The notes below the pieces were generated by a model. The model was not told where the DNA came from and did not search any database. It was given only the letters and a program-made list of their open reading frames with translations. The translations under genes and the position numbers were made by a program. This document shows positions 24,901 to 35,306 of a stretch of 64,000 nt of DNA, piece after piece. Position 1 is the first letter of the stretch. The number at the start of each line of letters is the position of its first letter. Source of the DNA: Nigrospora sphaerica (lineage: Eukaryota; Ascomycota; Sordariomycetes; Amphisphaeriales; Apiosporaceae); assembly GCA_018287875.1 (NCBI GenBank), contig JAGVVL010000013.1, positions 248,001 to 312,000 of the forward strand, written 5' to 3'.

Positions 24901-25030
24901 CGTCGTCGGCGTTCCGGGACAAAGGGCCGCCGGAGTGTCCAAAACGAAAGACAGAGTGACAGGCGGGGAGGACCTCCCACTCGCGAATGCGGTTAAGCGC
25001 GTCCTCGCGCGAGTAGATCGGGTACAGCAT
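21974..25030 (-). CDS. Antisense spliced gene inside the chromovirus
   Basis: A minus-strand gene between pol and the 3' LTR. ATG at 25030 (MLYPIYSREDALNRI). Exons that join in phase: 25030-24885, 24808-24694, 24642-24325, 24264-23902, then 23843 onward. Introns: GTGCGT..GCTAAC..CTCTAG (76 bp), GTTTGT..CTGAC..TTTAG (51 bp), GTGAGT..CTAAT..GGTAG (60 bp), GTGAGT..GTTAAC..GGTAG (58 bp). The product has a Cys-rich motif (CEGAGKCGICAIDHRKC), a charged probable coiled coil (FQERKEQKKREAANSLAVVE), a Ser/Asp-rich middle (DDEDSDDDASS) and a KRRRS basic patch near the C-terminus, about 850-900 residues in all. After about 22740 the coding frame moves three times; introns fit two changes (TAG acceptor near 22468; AAG near 22195) and a G-run deletion the other. 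Function unknown; perhaps nucleic acid binding. The exact 3' exon structure is uncertain. Confidence 0.6.
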
Positions 25031-25227
25031 TGTCGGCGAACAGTCGAAGAACGAATGGATGAGGAACAGAGAGCGTCACGAAACACGAGACGTACGGGGA
25101 ATGGAGAGGTCGCCTGCCACAAGGAACGGGAACAAAGGAAAGCTGCAACCAGGCGCCGACCCAGGAGTTGGTATGGAGTACGGAGCTACAAACAAAGCCG
25201 AGCCCTCGGCGCCCCAGGCAGCAACAC

Positions 25228-25268
25228 GGGCAGCGAGGCAGCGAGGCGGCGAGGCGGCGAGGCCGCCG
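25228..25268. repeat. Short GGCGGCGA/GGCAGCGA tandem repeat
   Basis: A run of 8-base units of the form GGCAGCGA then GGCGGCGA lies in the stretch between the antisense gene start and the 3' LTR. This interval (25031-25502) is GC-rich and would include any promoter of the antisense gene. No TATA box was identified. Confidence 0.55.
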
Positions 25269-25502
25269 CGACAGAGAGCGCGACTGGAGACAAACACGCA
25301 GCGCGGGGCAGCGCCGCCCAGGCAACGACCGGCCGCCGATGGGCGGGCCAGCAGACATAACGAGCGCATAGGACAACCCCACGAAGGGCGGCGACCACAA
25401 GGTGGCGGGCCAAGGACCCACGCGGCGCGGCGCACCCGAGACCGCTCCACCGATAGGAATTCCACGGGCGCCGGAGACCGGGCCCAGGAATTGGGGGGGC
25501 AT

Positions 25503-25735
25503 TGTAAAGGGGCCGGGCGGGCGGATCGGCGGTGCGTCGGCGCGCCGGCGGGAAGCAAGCGCCAGGGCGGTCGCCGAAACGGCGGAGCGGCGCCACGTTA
25601 ATCCGGGGCGCCCTTATGCAGAATCTGGCCGCGCCCGCAAACGGAGGGACGGCCAGATTGAAGTCAATACAGCCAGCCAGTCATTGGAATTGCGTGCACA
25701 TAGTCACCTCGTTCGATTCGTATCATTCCGTTACA
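25503..25735 (+). repeat. Chromovirus 3' LTR
   Basis: 233 bp, read as identical to the 5' LTR at 16334-16566. Preceded by a G-rich tract. Downstream DNA (25736-26078) is AT-rich, holds no gene, and does not continue the gypsy RT that flanks the 5' LTR. Confidence 0.92.
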
Positions 25736-26078
25736 CGAGCCCTCTTTCCCTTAGTTATCTTTAATAATAAAAACGTTTAATAGTAATAGTTTAATAATAA
25801 GATGTTTAATAACGACGACTTAAGTAATAAAAGCTCGGCTTTAACGGCTTTAGCAACTTAAGTAATAAGATAACGCTATATTAACTATATAAGGTGTTTC
25901 TTTTATAAACAAAGCCTTAGAATTCTTAATAGTAGCGCTATTTAATTATCGATGGCCATAATAGCCATATTAATAAGCCTTTTCTTTTAGCGCACTGCTT
26001 ATAAATTCTTTAACCACTTAATGTCGGCCCTTTCTTAATGTTAAAGCGGCGGTTCGAGTTTATCTTACATATCACTTA

Positions 26079-26628
26079 TGTTAAAAGTATAGGGCTTACC
26101 TCTATACCGTTATTCTCCGTTACGGACTAAGCTATGCACTTAACGGAAAGCTAGTCCTTTAACCGAGACTGCTCTAAAGCTTAGGCCACCTTATCCTACA
26201 GCACGGGCCACCCTATCCTAAAGCTAGTGCTATTTTTTCTATATATGTGGCCTACGCCACTTGGAACCTTCTATAAGTTTCTACGTACTTCTATAAGGTT
26301 CCACGAGCCTCCACGTGGTTCTACGAGGTTCCACAAGCGTCCAAGTGCTTCTAAGCCACGTCACTGCTTACTTGTCCACTTACGCGTCCCCTCTTTGTAT
26401 TACTAAGAGGATAAAGGGTTGTCAGGGTATAAATAAGGGATAAATCTTCCCTCTTCGTGTACATAGTCTCGGAAGCAAGCAAGCAACTTAGAGATTTTAC
26501 TCTCGACCCCCTTAAGAGAAGTTCTTATTCTTCCGTGTTCCTTTATCCTTAAGGAACGGCCTCTGAGATCGAAAGAACCCTTAAAAAAAGGGTTGCTTCC
26601 TCTTCCGATCGAACCACCACTTTCAACA
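26079..26628 (-). repeat. Solo LTR, subfamily B, with perfect 5-bp target duplication
   Basis: 550-bp minus-strand LTR from TGTTAAAAGTATAGGGC to CACTTTCAACA on the plus strand. ACTTA flanks both sides (26074-26078 and 26629-26633). It keeps the GTGGC..GCCAC hairpin and the decamer array. It shows the uninterrupted target site into which the short element at 11354 inserted. Confidence 0.87.
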
Positions 26629-27360
26629 ACTTATTATTTTATAATGGCTATAGTTACCGGTAAACTAAAGTTTATAGCGGTGACACAAAAAGCAGAGAGG
26701 GTCAAACAGAAGGTGGTGTTCATGCTATCTGCTGCAGCGCTGGCGGCGCTGCTGGGATTATTTACTCTCGAACACACGGTCTCCACTTCATCGGGTGGCA
26801 GGGCCTTGACAGCTGCCTCAGATTGGCAGGGTCCCAGGTCCGTCACGTATCAAGCGGCCTAAAAACGGGCTTAAAGTGAAGCCCTCATAAAGTAGAAAAT
26901 GCTTCAGGGCTAGAAGTTAACTAACATCTATTTAAGAGACCGATTTAAGGCGCTCAATAACAGGCTAACTATATAGGCTGATGCTATGACTATAAACGTA
27001 TTAAACTAGCCAAAAAGATTAAATAAAGCCCTTTAAGCTTTAAAAAACTATCTTTAAACTCTTCAGAATAGCAAGAACTTGTCACGGTTTGAGGAACAAA
27101 AGATCTGTTAATAACCCAAGGGTTTTATTAAGATGTGAAAACTACAGGTGAAGAGAAAAAGAAGAAGAACAAGCTCCTCTCAGTCACTGTTTGGCAGGAA
27201 TATATCCAGCCAGCAGCGGTACGTACCGCCAGGCAAGCGGTAAGTCGTCTATGCGTTCCCATGCTCTTGTACCTATATACCTATGCCGTAATAGGACTTA
27301 AGAGAATTAAAGACATTTATTTTAATGAAAGATGGCCTACTATAGACTACCGGGGTCCGC
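26629..27360. other. Mixed AT-rich DNA with a GC-richer patch; no assigned gene
   Basis: A 90-codon plus frame (26593-26862) overlaps the LTR end and a GC-richer patch (26640-26870) that could be a fragment of a host gene, but neither strand gives a known motif. A plus-strand read near 26930 (RDRFKALNNRLTI with nearby stops) hints at a retroelement gag. A possible LTR-like start, TGTCACGGTTTGAGGAAC, is at about 27077. Nothing here can be assigned firmly. Confidence 0.4.
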
Positions 27361-27554
27361 TATATAAGCTATTATTATTGTTCTTACACCTAGCGACCTA
27401 TTTAGGCCATGAGGACCCCCTGCGTATCTAAGCCTAGGAAAACCGTTCCGGGCTGACGTCCGGCCGGATGAAAAACCTAGGTTCCGCTGCGTCGCACCGC
27501 TTCTATCTGCACTTTGACCTGCCATACCGAGATCGGGCTCAGCGCGCCCGCTTC

Positions 27555-30500
27555 CTAGCTGATGAGTTGATTCGCCAGCTGGAACATGTCCAGCCTTCCG
27601 GAGCGGAGTAGCCATCTCGCGATAATTCCTGCTTTTCCTGGGGTGTCGAGCATCCTGTCCGTGTCTATCGGTCCTCCTAAAGCTTGGACGAGATGCTCTC
27701 GTCTTTCTCTTTCCCGTGGGCAGAAAACGAGGATATGCCGGACGGTCTCCCTGCCCTGACCGCAGACGCACCAGGGGCTGTCGAAGCCCGGGACCCTGCG
27801 CTTAAAAAGGAAGTCTCGCAGCCCAATCTTGCCAGTCCTTGCTTGGACGAGGATGGAGCTCTCGGCCTTATGGAGTCCCTTATGGAGCTTGAGGACGTGC
27901 TTGCCTGGCGGTATCTTAGTTGCTGCCGGGGTCCGTGCTGTTCGATTTTGCTGCGCTTGTTGCCATCTTTGAAGCCAGTCTCTCTCCTTAGCCTTATGTG
28001 TTGAGTCTCCAGCTAGCCATTCGTCTAGCCACCTCTTACGATCGGGAGCGTCGGGGCCTTTCGGTCTGCGCCGGCGAGTCGGTCTTGTTAGGATCCATCT
28101 AGCTGCGCTATCGCACCTTGCTTGGATAAGTGATGCGATACGCGGCTGTTGGAGCCTCTCTTCCGATGCCGCCACCCTTCTGTTGAGCCACGTGTCTAAG
28201 GGGATACGTAAGCTTCCGTTTCTAGTACTGCAGTGGCCGTGGCTTTGAAAGCTCCTGTGACCTTTCGGAGGCACTCTGTCTGGACGTCGTTAAGTGCCTT
28301 GGCTCTATTTTTCGAGATCTGGCGGTGCCACTCTGAAGCTCCATAGCCTATCGCAGACCGTACGACGGCTGTATAGACTTGGCGGGCTCGCTGGAGAGAC
28401 GCGCCCCATATCGAGCTGGCTATCCGGTCTAGAGCATAGACCTGCGTCGCCATCTTCTTCGATATCGACTGGATGTGGACGTCCCAGCGGAGACGTCTAT
28501 CCACCTGGATGCCAAGGACGCGGCAGGAGTCTTCTGGTTCGATTTCGTGGCCTTCTAAGGCTATCTTTATGTCCGGACCTTTCCGTCTTCGAGAGAAGTG
28601 GACTAGGTGATATTTCTGGATTGCAAAGGTCATGCCGTGGCTGACTGCCCATTCTTTACAGATCCTGTGAGCGGCTTCCAGCCGCTCGCAAGTCTGCTCG
28701 GGGTCCAAACCGAAGCCCACGAGGTTCGTGTCGTCTGCAAAGGCTATAGTAGCTATTCCTAGTATAGCGCGGAGAGCCTTATAAAGACCGGCTGTATAGA
28801 GGCAGAAGAGGATGGGCGATAAGGGTGAGCCCTGCGGGACGCCTGCCGGAACTGGGATCTCGTCCGATTCCTGGCTGTCGAAGAATAGCGTAGTGGACCG
28901 GTTAGATAAGAAGCTTCGGATCCAGCTAATAGTCCATATAGGGACCCTTAGCGCTCGCAGGTTAGCGAGGAGCCTTCCATGGTCGACCGAGTCGAAAGCG
29001 CCTGAGATATCCAGCGAAAGAAGGGTTGCTACGCCTCCATACTTCCAGGCTGTACGGACCAGGTCCGTTAGCAGCCGCAAGGCCGTTTCCGTGGAGCGGC
29101 CCTTTCGGTTCCCCATCTGTTCGTCCGGGAGCAGCCCGTTTTCTTCCGCAAAGCTGGCTAGCCGTTGCGCCAGCAGGCTCTCGATCACCTTCCCCATGGT
29201 GTTAAGCAGCGCGATAGGTCTCCATCCGCCGGCTTGGTGATACTCGTTTGGCTGCTTTCCTGGCTTCCGGAGGATAACGGTGACTGCTTTCCGGAACGCT
29301 CTTGGATAGTATCCTATATGCCAGCACGCTTCCGCTAGGGAGGCCAAGGCCTGGAAGAGGGGCTTTCCTAGGCGTTTAAGGAATCCGTTCGGAAGCTGGT
29401 CTGGTCCAGGTGCCTTCCACTGGCCTGCCTTAGTAAGGACGTCTTGGACTTGTTCTGCTGTCACCTTGCTGTCCATATCGAGAGGCGCTGCGAGCTGGTT
29501 CGTTGTTCGGAAGCCGGTGTACGTAGCCTTAGGGAGGGGATAGAACCTCTCTCGGAAGGCCTCTGTTTTCTCCTTATGGGTCGTTGCTTCGCCACGCGGT
29601 GTGTAGAGTGTAGGGACTGCCGGGGGTAACGGCGGTGCTGCTCCTTCCGTTCTTGCCCATCTCGCGATATTCCAGACGCCAGCTGGCTGGCTAGACGCCT
29701 CGTGGAGCATATGTCTCCAGGACACCGTCTTGGCTTCTCGGATTGCTTTCTTCTTTGAGAGAGTTGACTGCCGGAGGGCTCGCCAAGCTACGTCCGTCCT
29801 ATCGGAAAGCCATATCCACTGGGCTCTTCGCTCCTTCTCTATAGCTTCTTCTGTCTCGTGGTTCCACCAGGCTTTTCCTCTCCCTTTAGAGTAGCGGAGG
29901 GGGGCAACTAGGTCGGCTATCCGGGTTAATTCCTTAGTTAACGTTTCAGTGTAGCTATCGATTTTTTCTGGTGTCTCGAGTCGCCCTGGCTGTGGTAGGT
30001 GTGCCGCTTCTGCCTTCGCCTGGTCATAGTCAGCTGTTTTCCAGCTGCGTCGTGGCCTGTCTTGGCGGTCTGTATAGAGTCCAGCCACGCGTATCACCTG
30101 GGGGAGGTGATCGGATCCAGCAAATGGGGCGTACCCGTCGTAGGCAGCTCGGAGATCGTCCGTGGCCCACGCTAAGTCGATCGTGGAGTCCATGCACCCT
30201 CTTCGAGTCCATGTCGGTGTTCCAGGGGGGGTGATCAGCTGGAGTCTCCAGGATTCTGCTAGCTGGAGCAGCTTGTTGGCTGCATTATGGGGTCGGACGT
30301 TGTATCCTCCCCAGACGGAGTGGTGGACGTTGAAGTCTCCCACGAGGACTGTTCGTCTTAGCTGGGGTTCGGCATAGAGGGCTTCGATAGCGGGTAGGTC
30401 CGATCTGCTGGTGGACCCAGGGGGAGGCGAGTATATGCAGACAACCGTTATAGGACCGTCTAGCAGCTGGATCGTGATATGGCACCTGTCTGGCTGCGCC

Positions 30501-30742
30501 TTGTAGGTCCACTGTGCTAAGGGGAACTTCTTGTTAATATATATGCAAGCTCTACCTCCCTCGGTAGCGTATAGGAGGTGGTACGGAGAGGATCTTGGGC
30601 AGTAGGTAGTCGGCATATGTGGGTTTCGCCAGGGCTCTTGGATAGCCAGTACGTCGTATTCTTTGGAGATGGCATCAACTGCCGGGATCTGTGCTTTCTT
30701 ACTTTTCTGCGTGTTCCAGTGTAGGATCCTTAGCGCTGTCAT
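27555..30742 (-). pseudogene. LINE 1 ORF2 (endonuclease-reverse transcriptase), one frameshift
   Basis: Enzyme of target-primed reverse transcription. Open for 848 codons (30742-28196) and then shifted by one missing C near 28200; the frame resumes and ends at 27555, giving about 1062 residues when the shift is counted. The apurinic-type endonuclease has WNTQK, QEPWRNP, VGDFNVHHSVWGG, STIDLAWA and GSDHLP. RT blocks are GWRPIALLNTMGK, LSLDISGAFDSVDH, PQGSPLSPILFCLY and the catalytic IAFADDTNLVG. After the shift, a C-terminal CVCGQGRETVRHILVFC matches the Cys/His motif typical of this LINE group. No RNase H motif was seen. ORF2 begins within ORF1's stop (ATGA). Confidence 0.92.
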
Positions 30743-32097
30743 GGTCGAGCGTGGATGCTGTTTAGTGTTGACTCCGGTGTTTCGATGTCCATGTTGTCTA
30801 TCTCTTCGTGGGTTCTACTGCGGGTTCTGCCAGTGCTTCTAATACGGCAGCTGGTTGCTCGACGCTTTCGCGGCTGTACTGTCTGCCAGTCCTCGGCTGT
30901 TGGCTTAGGGGGTTCTTGCGAGGGCAGTGCGAATCCCTTCGGTCTCGTGACATAAGCAGCCTTAGCGATCTGGACCTGCTCCTGGCGGACTGGACACTCC
31001 TTAGACCATGTAGTATGTGGTCCTCGGCATGCTGGACAGCAGTACCGGCTCTTATTCTCGGCTTCTGGGCATTCTTTATCGTCATGCTTTGTTGAAGAGC
31101 AAAGCCCACACCTGCGTGCATGGCGGCAGACACGGGCGATATGTCCGTAACGGTAGCAGTGGTAGCATTGCTTAAGCTGGGCTCCTTCGGCGAAGGGTTC
31201 GCATGGATAGTAGCTATACTGCCAAATAAGGCCGTCTCGACATAGCTGTTCCGCTTGTTGAACCGTGGGTACTGCAATATATAGGGCCGTGACCTTCCTA
31301 GACGAGTTCTTGGCGTTGCGAGGGAGCTTGGCCTCCAGGACGTCGATAGGGCCGCCGGGCTGGTTCCGGAGTTGGACTTCTAGCTGCCCTTAGTTCGTCT
31401 CTATGGCCTCCTTATTGATGCCATGGGCCACCACTAGGATCTTTCTCTTCTGGATAGAGGCGTTCTCTCCGAATGCCTCGGCGGTCCAGGCTAGGTCGGC
31501 CTCTAGGGCCTGTTTCTCTGCTGTTGATTTGCAGGTGACCGCGTAATCTCCGCTAGGGAGCTTCCTGGCTGCCACTGCTGCCTCTCTGCCTATTGCTACG
31601 TTAACTTTCCGTACGATCTCTTCGTAGGTGCAGCCTTCAGTTCCCGCGGCCTTAACCGTGACCTCCCGTTCGTGTCGAGGAGGTAGTGTCTTGGCTACCT
31701 GAGGAGCCCTAAGTGTAGGAGCGGCGGTAGGGGTAATAGCGGCTGCAGCGTATGTCTTAGGAGCTTTAATTTCCTTGTGGATAGCCTGGAGCGCGTTCTC
31801 GATATTATCGATGCGTCTTTCGATACTGGTCTGGCTATCTGGTTCCTTGGCTGCCGCCTCTAGGACCGGGATGGCGGCTTGTACGGCTGCGACCAAGGTC
31901 GCAGCGTCGGATTCACCGGCTAGGAAGCGTTTGAGGCGGTTTACGGTACCGCGTATAGCTTCTGGACTGCGTCCAGGTGTAGTGTTGCTGCTTGGCGATG
32001 GCGTTCGCGAGTCTGGAGGCGACGGCTCAGGCGGTGGGGCGGCCTGTTGGCGGCTCCCACCACCCGCGTTTTGTTTCACTGGTGGTGGATCGACCAT
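30739..32097 (-). pseudogene. LINE 1 ORF1 (Gag-like, zinc knuckles), one nonsense codon
   Basis: Nucleic-acid-binding ORF1 protein. ATG at 32097 (MVDPPPVKQNAGGG) and 1359 nt to a TGA that overlaps the ORF2 start. A TAA at 31390-31392 after EAIETN replaces the Gln codon still present in the 54976 copy (ETNQGQLG), as RIP would do. The N-terminal part is Pro/Ser-rich and then helical. The C-terminal part has three Cys/His knuckles: CYHCYRYGHIARVC, CGLCSSTKHDDKEC and CCPACRGPHTTWSKEC. Only the N-terminal 235 residues would be made without readthrough. Confidence 0.88.
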
Positions 32098-32216
32098 TTC
32101 TAGGGTAAATGAGGCCCCAGGAACAGTTTCCGGGCTATCCGGTAGGTTTTAGAGTCGTGGTTGTGAAGTTATCGCCGTGTGGGGTCAGTTTCGAAAAGTT
32201 TTTATATAAGCTATTA

Positions 32217-34159
32217 AGTTTAAAAGGCCCTTAACACTCTTAACGCTATTATTATAGAACTATAGTATAGCTAGGTGTAATTAAAGACTATATTAAAGAG
32301 AAAACTACCTCGAAAATAGGGTAGAGTTCTCCTTAAAGCCTAGTAAGCCTTCGTTAATATAGCAGACATTTAATAAGCTAAGGATTAGCTGTAACACAAG
32401 GCTAAGTCTTAGCGCCCGCGGCGCTCTATGCGCTGCTAGCTAAATAGACGGTCAGAATCACCCTAAATTAAACCAGACTAAGACAAGGAGATAAAGCATG
32501 TCGAGAAAGAGATATGCGTTCAATTTTAGCTATAGAGGCCTTATGGTGGCTGCAAAACACCATAGTACATAGAGTGGTGTTGATATTCTAGTGACGTGGC
32601 CCATACAGGGGGTGGCCCGTTCAGTGGGGTGTTAACTTAGTAGCTGTTTTGCTATAAAGCACCAGCTTAGCTGATGAGCGGTTTGCGAAACCATTGCTAA
32701 GTGGGGCAGAGCACGAGTACTTAATAGGCCCAGTGCTTATGGGTCTAAATGCACCACGACCCAATTCTGTGTGAGCACTGAGATTATTGTAGTTATTTTT
32801 ATTGTGAGCAAGCTGGCTAAGTGGGCCATTCGGCCTGCTAGGCCTAAGGAGGCAACTGGCCCGCCCTCGCTTAACCGGCATTCCTTATTTCTACCCGACG
32901 CCTTACGTTAATGTGGATGGATCGTCTGAAACCAGGGGGGCGGCGGAACCGGATTTCTAAGTGATTAACGAATGACGGCACGCTCGGCGCTGAACAGGGG
33001 TGGAAACCAAAGCTCGTGTTGCCCTAGATCCGCGCCGGCACGTGGGTCACGAATACTACATGATTGAACAGCATGGGGCAGGGGTTCGGCAGCAGATTCC
33101 CAACAGAATTCATTCGGCCACTAGAGCGCCGCCGCATAAAACGAGTAATAATGTAGGCACTCGTGCTCGCCACATACACTGATCATTTGGGTGAGATATG
33201 CCAGTTAGTGGAGTAGGTCGAGATGTATTCTGTTCGGCAACTGCTGTCAGGCCCTTATTCAGGGCTGAAGTGGTTTAGGGGTGGCTGCCACCGACTATGC
33301 TAAGCGTCAGGTTGAATAGGGATGGATGGATTGATGGATGGATGTATTATCGCCGCATTGGGACAGTATCCCGCCTCCCGACAGGTTGAACAGGGGCCAG
33401 AGGCCGCGCATAGCTCGGAATGGTCTAACCGAGGTCCGTCCGTCTCTTAAAGCGCGGACCACGTGTTGATCTGCATCGTCGGAGCGAATCCTCCTATTAT
33501 CGATAACACCTAGAGACCAATACCGCGACGTGGGACACGAGCCGAGGTGAGTCCGAATCGAACGATGGCGGCTATGACGGCCCGCCTGTATACGAGCCTG
33601 TCTTCATTCTGCGCGCCTCCATTAAGAGAGTAGTACAGTAGTACCCTCTCCTGATCCGAATCCCGACACCCGAGTCTAAGGGCATGTAACTAGATGGAGC
33701 ACATCCGAGGGGGAGCCTACCGCGGCCTAGGGGGCAAAGGTGGCGTAAGGAGGCTAAGTTCGACGCTAGCTGGGGTTTGCGCAGTGCTGCTCGGGGCTAC
33801 CCGTGTTGTATTTTGTACCTATAGCTAGTCAAACTACTATATTCGGTCCCTTGACTAGTCGTTCGTCTGTACATAGGGGACTAACACTGCGAGTTTATAG
33901 GGCACCGCCCTCAGTAGGGGACGATAGGGCGAATGGGTGTTGTTCTTAACGGTCTGAACAGCTATAGCGGGATCTGGAAAATCCTGGCGTATATATTCCC
34001 GTCAGGCTCGCGCTCATCGAAAATGTCCATCCCTAAGCCAACGCAGCACACTCATTTAACGCAGCCTAGCACACTCGCCTAACGCAGCAAACACTCGTTT
34101 ATGTAACGCAACACCAGTTTAGTCTTTACTAACCAACTAACCACCTCCCTACCAACACC
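32217..34159. other. Intergenic region, mostly single-copy in appearance
   Basis: The first 250 bases are AT-rich and continue the LINE target. The remainder has balanced composition and no credible gene. A GATG microsatellite is at 33321-33344. A TATATA at about 33990 and a 5' leader with repeats lie before the tyrosinase start. Confidence 0.5.
34036..34116 (+). repeat. Imperfect AACGCAGC repeats in the tyrosinase leader
   Basis: Four spaced copies of AACGCA(G/A)C, three followed by a CACTC-containing tail (ACACTCATTT, ACACTCGCCT, ACACTCGTTT), lie 50-125 bases before the ATG at 34160. They could act in the untranslated leader or promoter; no known binding site is claimed. Confidence 0.55.
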
Positions 34160-35306
34160 ATGCACGCCTCCACCCTCCTCTTCTCAGCTAGCCTCGTCGC
34201 CGCCGCCGCCGTGCCGCGCCAGGCCGAGGGTGCTTGCACCAACCCGCCCAAACGTGTTGAATGGCGGACCCTGGACCGCGAGGCCCAGCAGCACTACATC
34301 GACTCGGTCAAGTGCATGACGAAGAAGCCGTCGGAGATGGGTCACGAGGGCACGACGCGCTACGACGACTTCACCTACGTCCACACCACCCTGGATAAGA
34401 AAAGCATGTTGGCTCCTTCCCGAAAAGCTCGCTTTGTTTTTGATCTCGAGAGCTAACTGCGCCCAGTCCATGCCGTCGCTCAGTTCCTGCCCTGGCACCG
34501 TCTCTTCGTTCAGGCCTACGAAGATGCGCTCCACGATTGCGGTTTCAGGGGCGTGATGCCGTAAGCAGCGCCCGGTTTTGGCTACCCTCCCCCACTCTCA
34601 TCCGGTCCTGTACTCACATAAAGGATCCGTAGCTACTGGGACTGGTCCCTCGACACGGCCGACGTCACCAAGTCGCCTATTTGGGACGCCGAGACGGGCT
34701 TCGGCGGCAATGGCGACCCCGCAATCGACCCCATGGAGGGCAGCGCCAAGAAATGCCTTGTCGACGGGCCATTCGCAGGCCTGCAGGTTGCCTGGACCAT
34801 GCAGGGCCAGAAGCCTCACTGTCTTGCCCGTAACTGGAATAATGGCATTTCCTACCCGGGTGACATGTTCTCCGATAATTACAACAACAAGACCCTCGAC
34901 GAGATTGCCGCTCTGGACAACTACCCCGACTTCCGTTACAAGCTCGAGGGCCGTCCGCACGGCGCCATTCACTCGGCCATTGGCGGCGACATGGTGCCCG
35001 CCACCTCTCCTAACGGTGCGACAACCTGTTCCGGGTCTCCCCGAGGCGCTATAGAAAACTGACAACTCGTTTTCTACAGATCCCCTCTTCTTCCTCCACC
35101 ACACCCAGATCGATCGTCTCTGGTCTGACTGGCAGCAGGCTAAGCCCAAGGAGCGCACTATGGCTTTCGGCGGCCCTAAGACCACGGCTGATGATACCCC
35201 TGAGGCTACTGCTGAAGATGTCATGCCCTACCTAGGCCTTATACCCGATATCAAGATTAAGGACGTCCTGTCTACCCAGACCGAGCGCCTTTGCTATACC
35301 TACTAA
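34160..35306 (+). CDS. Secreted tyrosinase-like type-3 copper protein (four exons)
   Basis: Predicted phenol or catechol oxidase of the tyrosinase family, secreted. Exons 34160-34403, 34467-34560, 34633-35015, 35080-35306 join to 948 nt (315 residues). A signal peptide is evident (MHASTLLFSASLVAAAAVPR). The CuA site is H75, H83, H92 (YVHTTL, IHAVAQFLPWHRLF). The CuB site is HGAIHSAIGG plus DPLFFLHHTQIDRLW; PYWDW lies between. It has no C-terminal shielding domain, so it resembles short fungal tyrosinases. Intron 1 has a GC donor (GCATGT) with a GCTAAC branch; introns 2 and 3 start GTAAGC and GTGCGA. Each junction restores the conserved motif, which supports the model. No biosynthetic partners lie nearby. 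Confidence 0.92.

Larger units (their letters stand above)
16334..25735 (+). mobile_element. Chromovirus-type Ty3/gypsy retrotransposon with added antisense gene
   Basis: A 9.4-kb GC-rich element bounded by 233-bp LTRs that I read as identical, so a recent insertion that has not been altered by RIP. Order on the plus strand: gag, zinc knuckle, protease (DSGAE), RT (YLDD), RNase H, integrase (HHCC, DDE), chromodomain. This order and the C-terminal chromodomain place it in the chromoviruses. Between pol (ending 21804) and the 3' LTR are 3.7 kb holding a spliced minus-strand gene. A purine tract rich in G (TTGGGGGGGC) precedes the 3' LTR as a polypurine tract candidate. A tRNA primer site after the 5' LTR was not recognised. 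The flanking pentamers GATAC and CGAGC do not match. The sense frame is broken by repeated 1-base deletions. Confidence 0.9.
27375..32202 (-). mobile_element. LINE 1: full-length Tad1-like LINE
   Basis: A 4.8-kb non-LTR retrotransposon on the minus strand, flanked by the 14-bp duplication TATATAAGCTATTA (27361-27374 and 32203-32216). The 5' end matches the other copies (TTTTCGAAACTGACCCCACA). The 3' end has a conserved untranslated region and a short TTA-repeat tail (TAA on the coding strand). It encodes ORF1 with three zinc knuckles and ORF2 with endonuclease, reverse transcriptase and a terminal Cys/His motif. It is the most intact of five copies in this window: one nonsense codon in ORF1 and one frameshift in ORF2. 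Confidence 0.92.

Noticed and set aside
26593..26862. 90-codon gene
   Set aside because: It begins inside a solo LTR and shows no domain, signal peptide or intron support on either strand.
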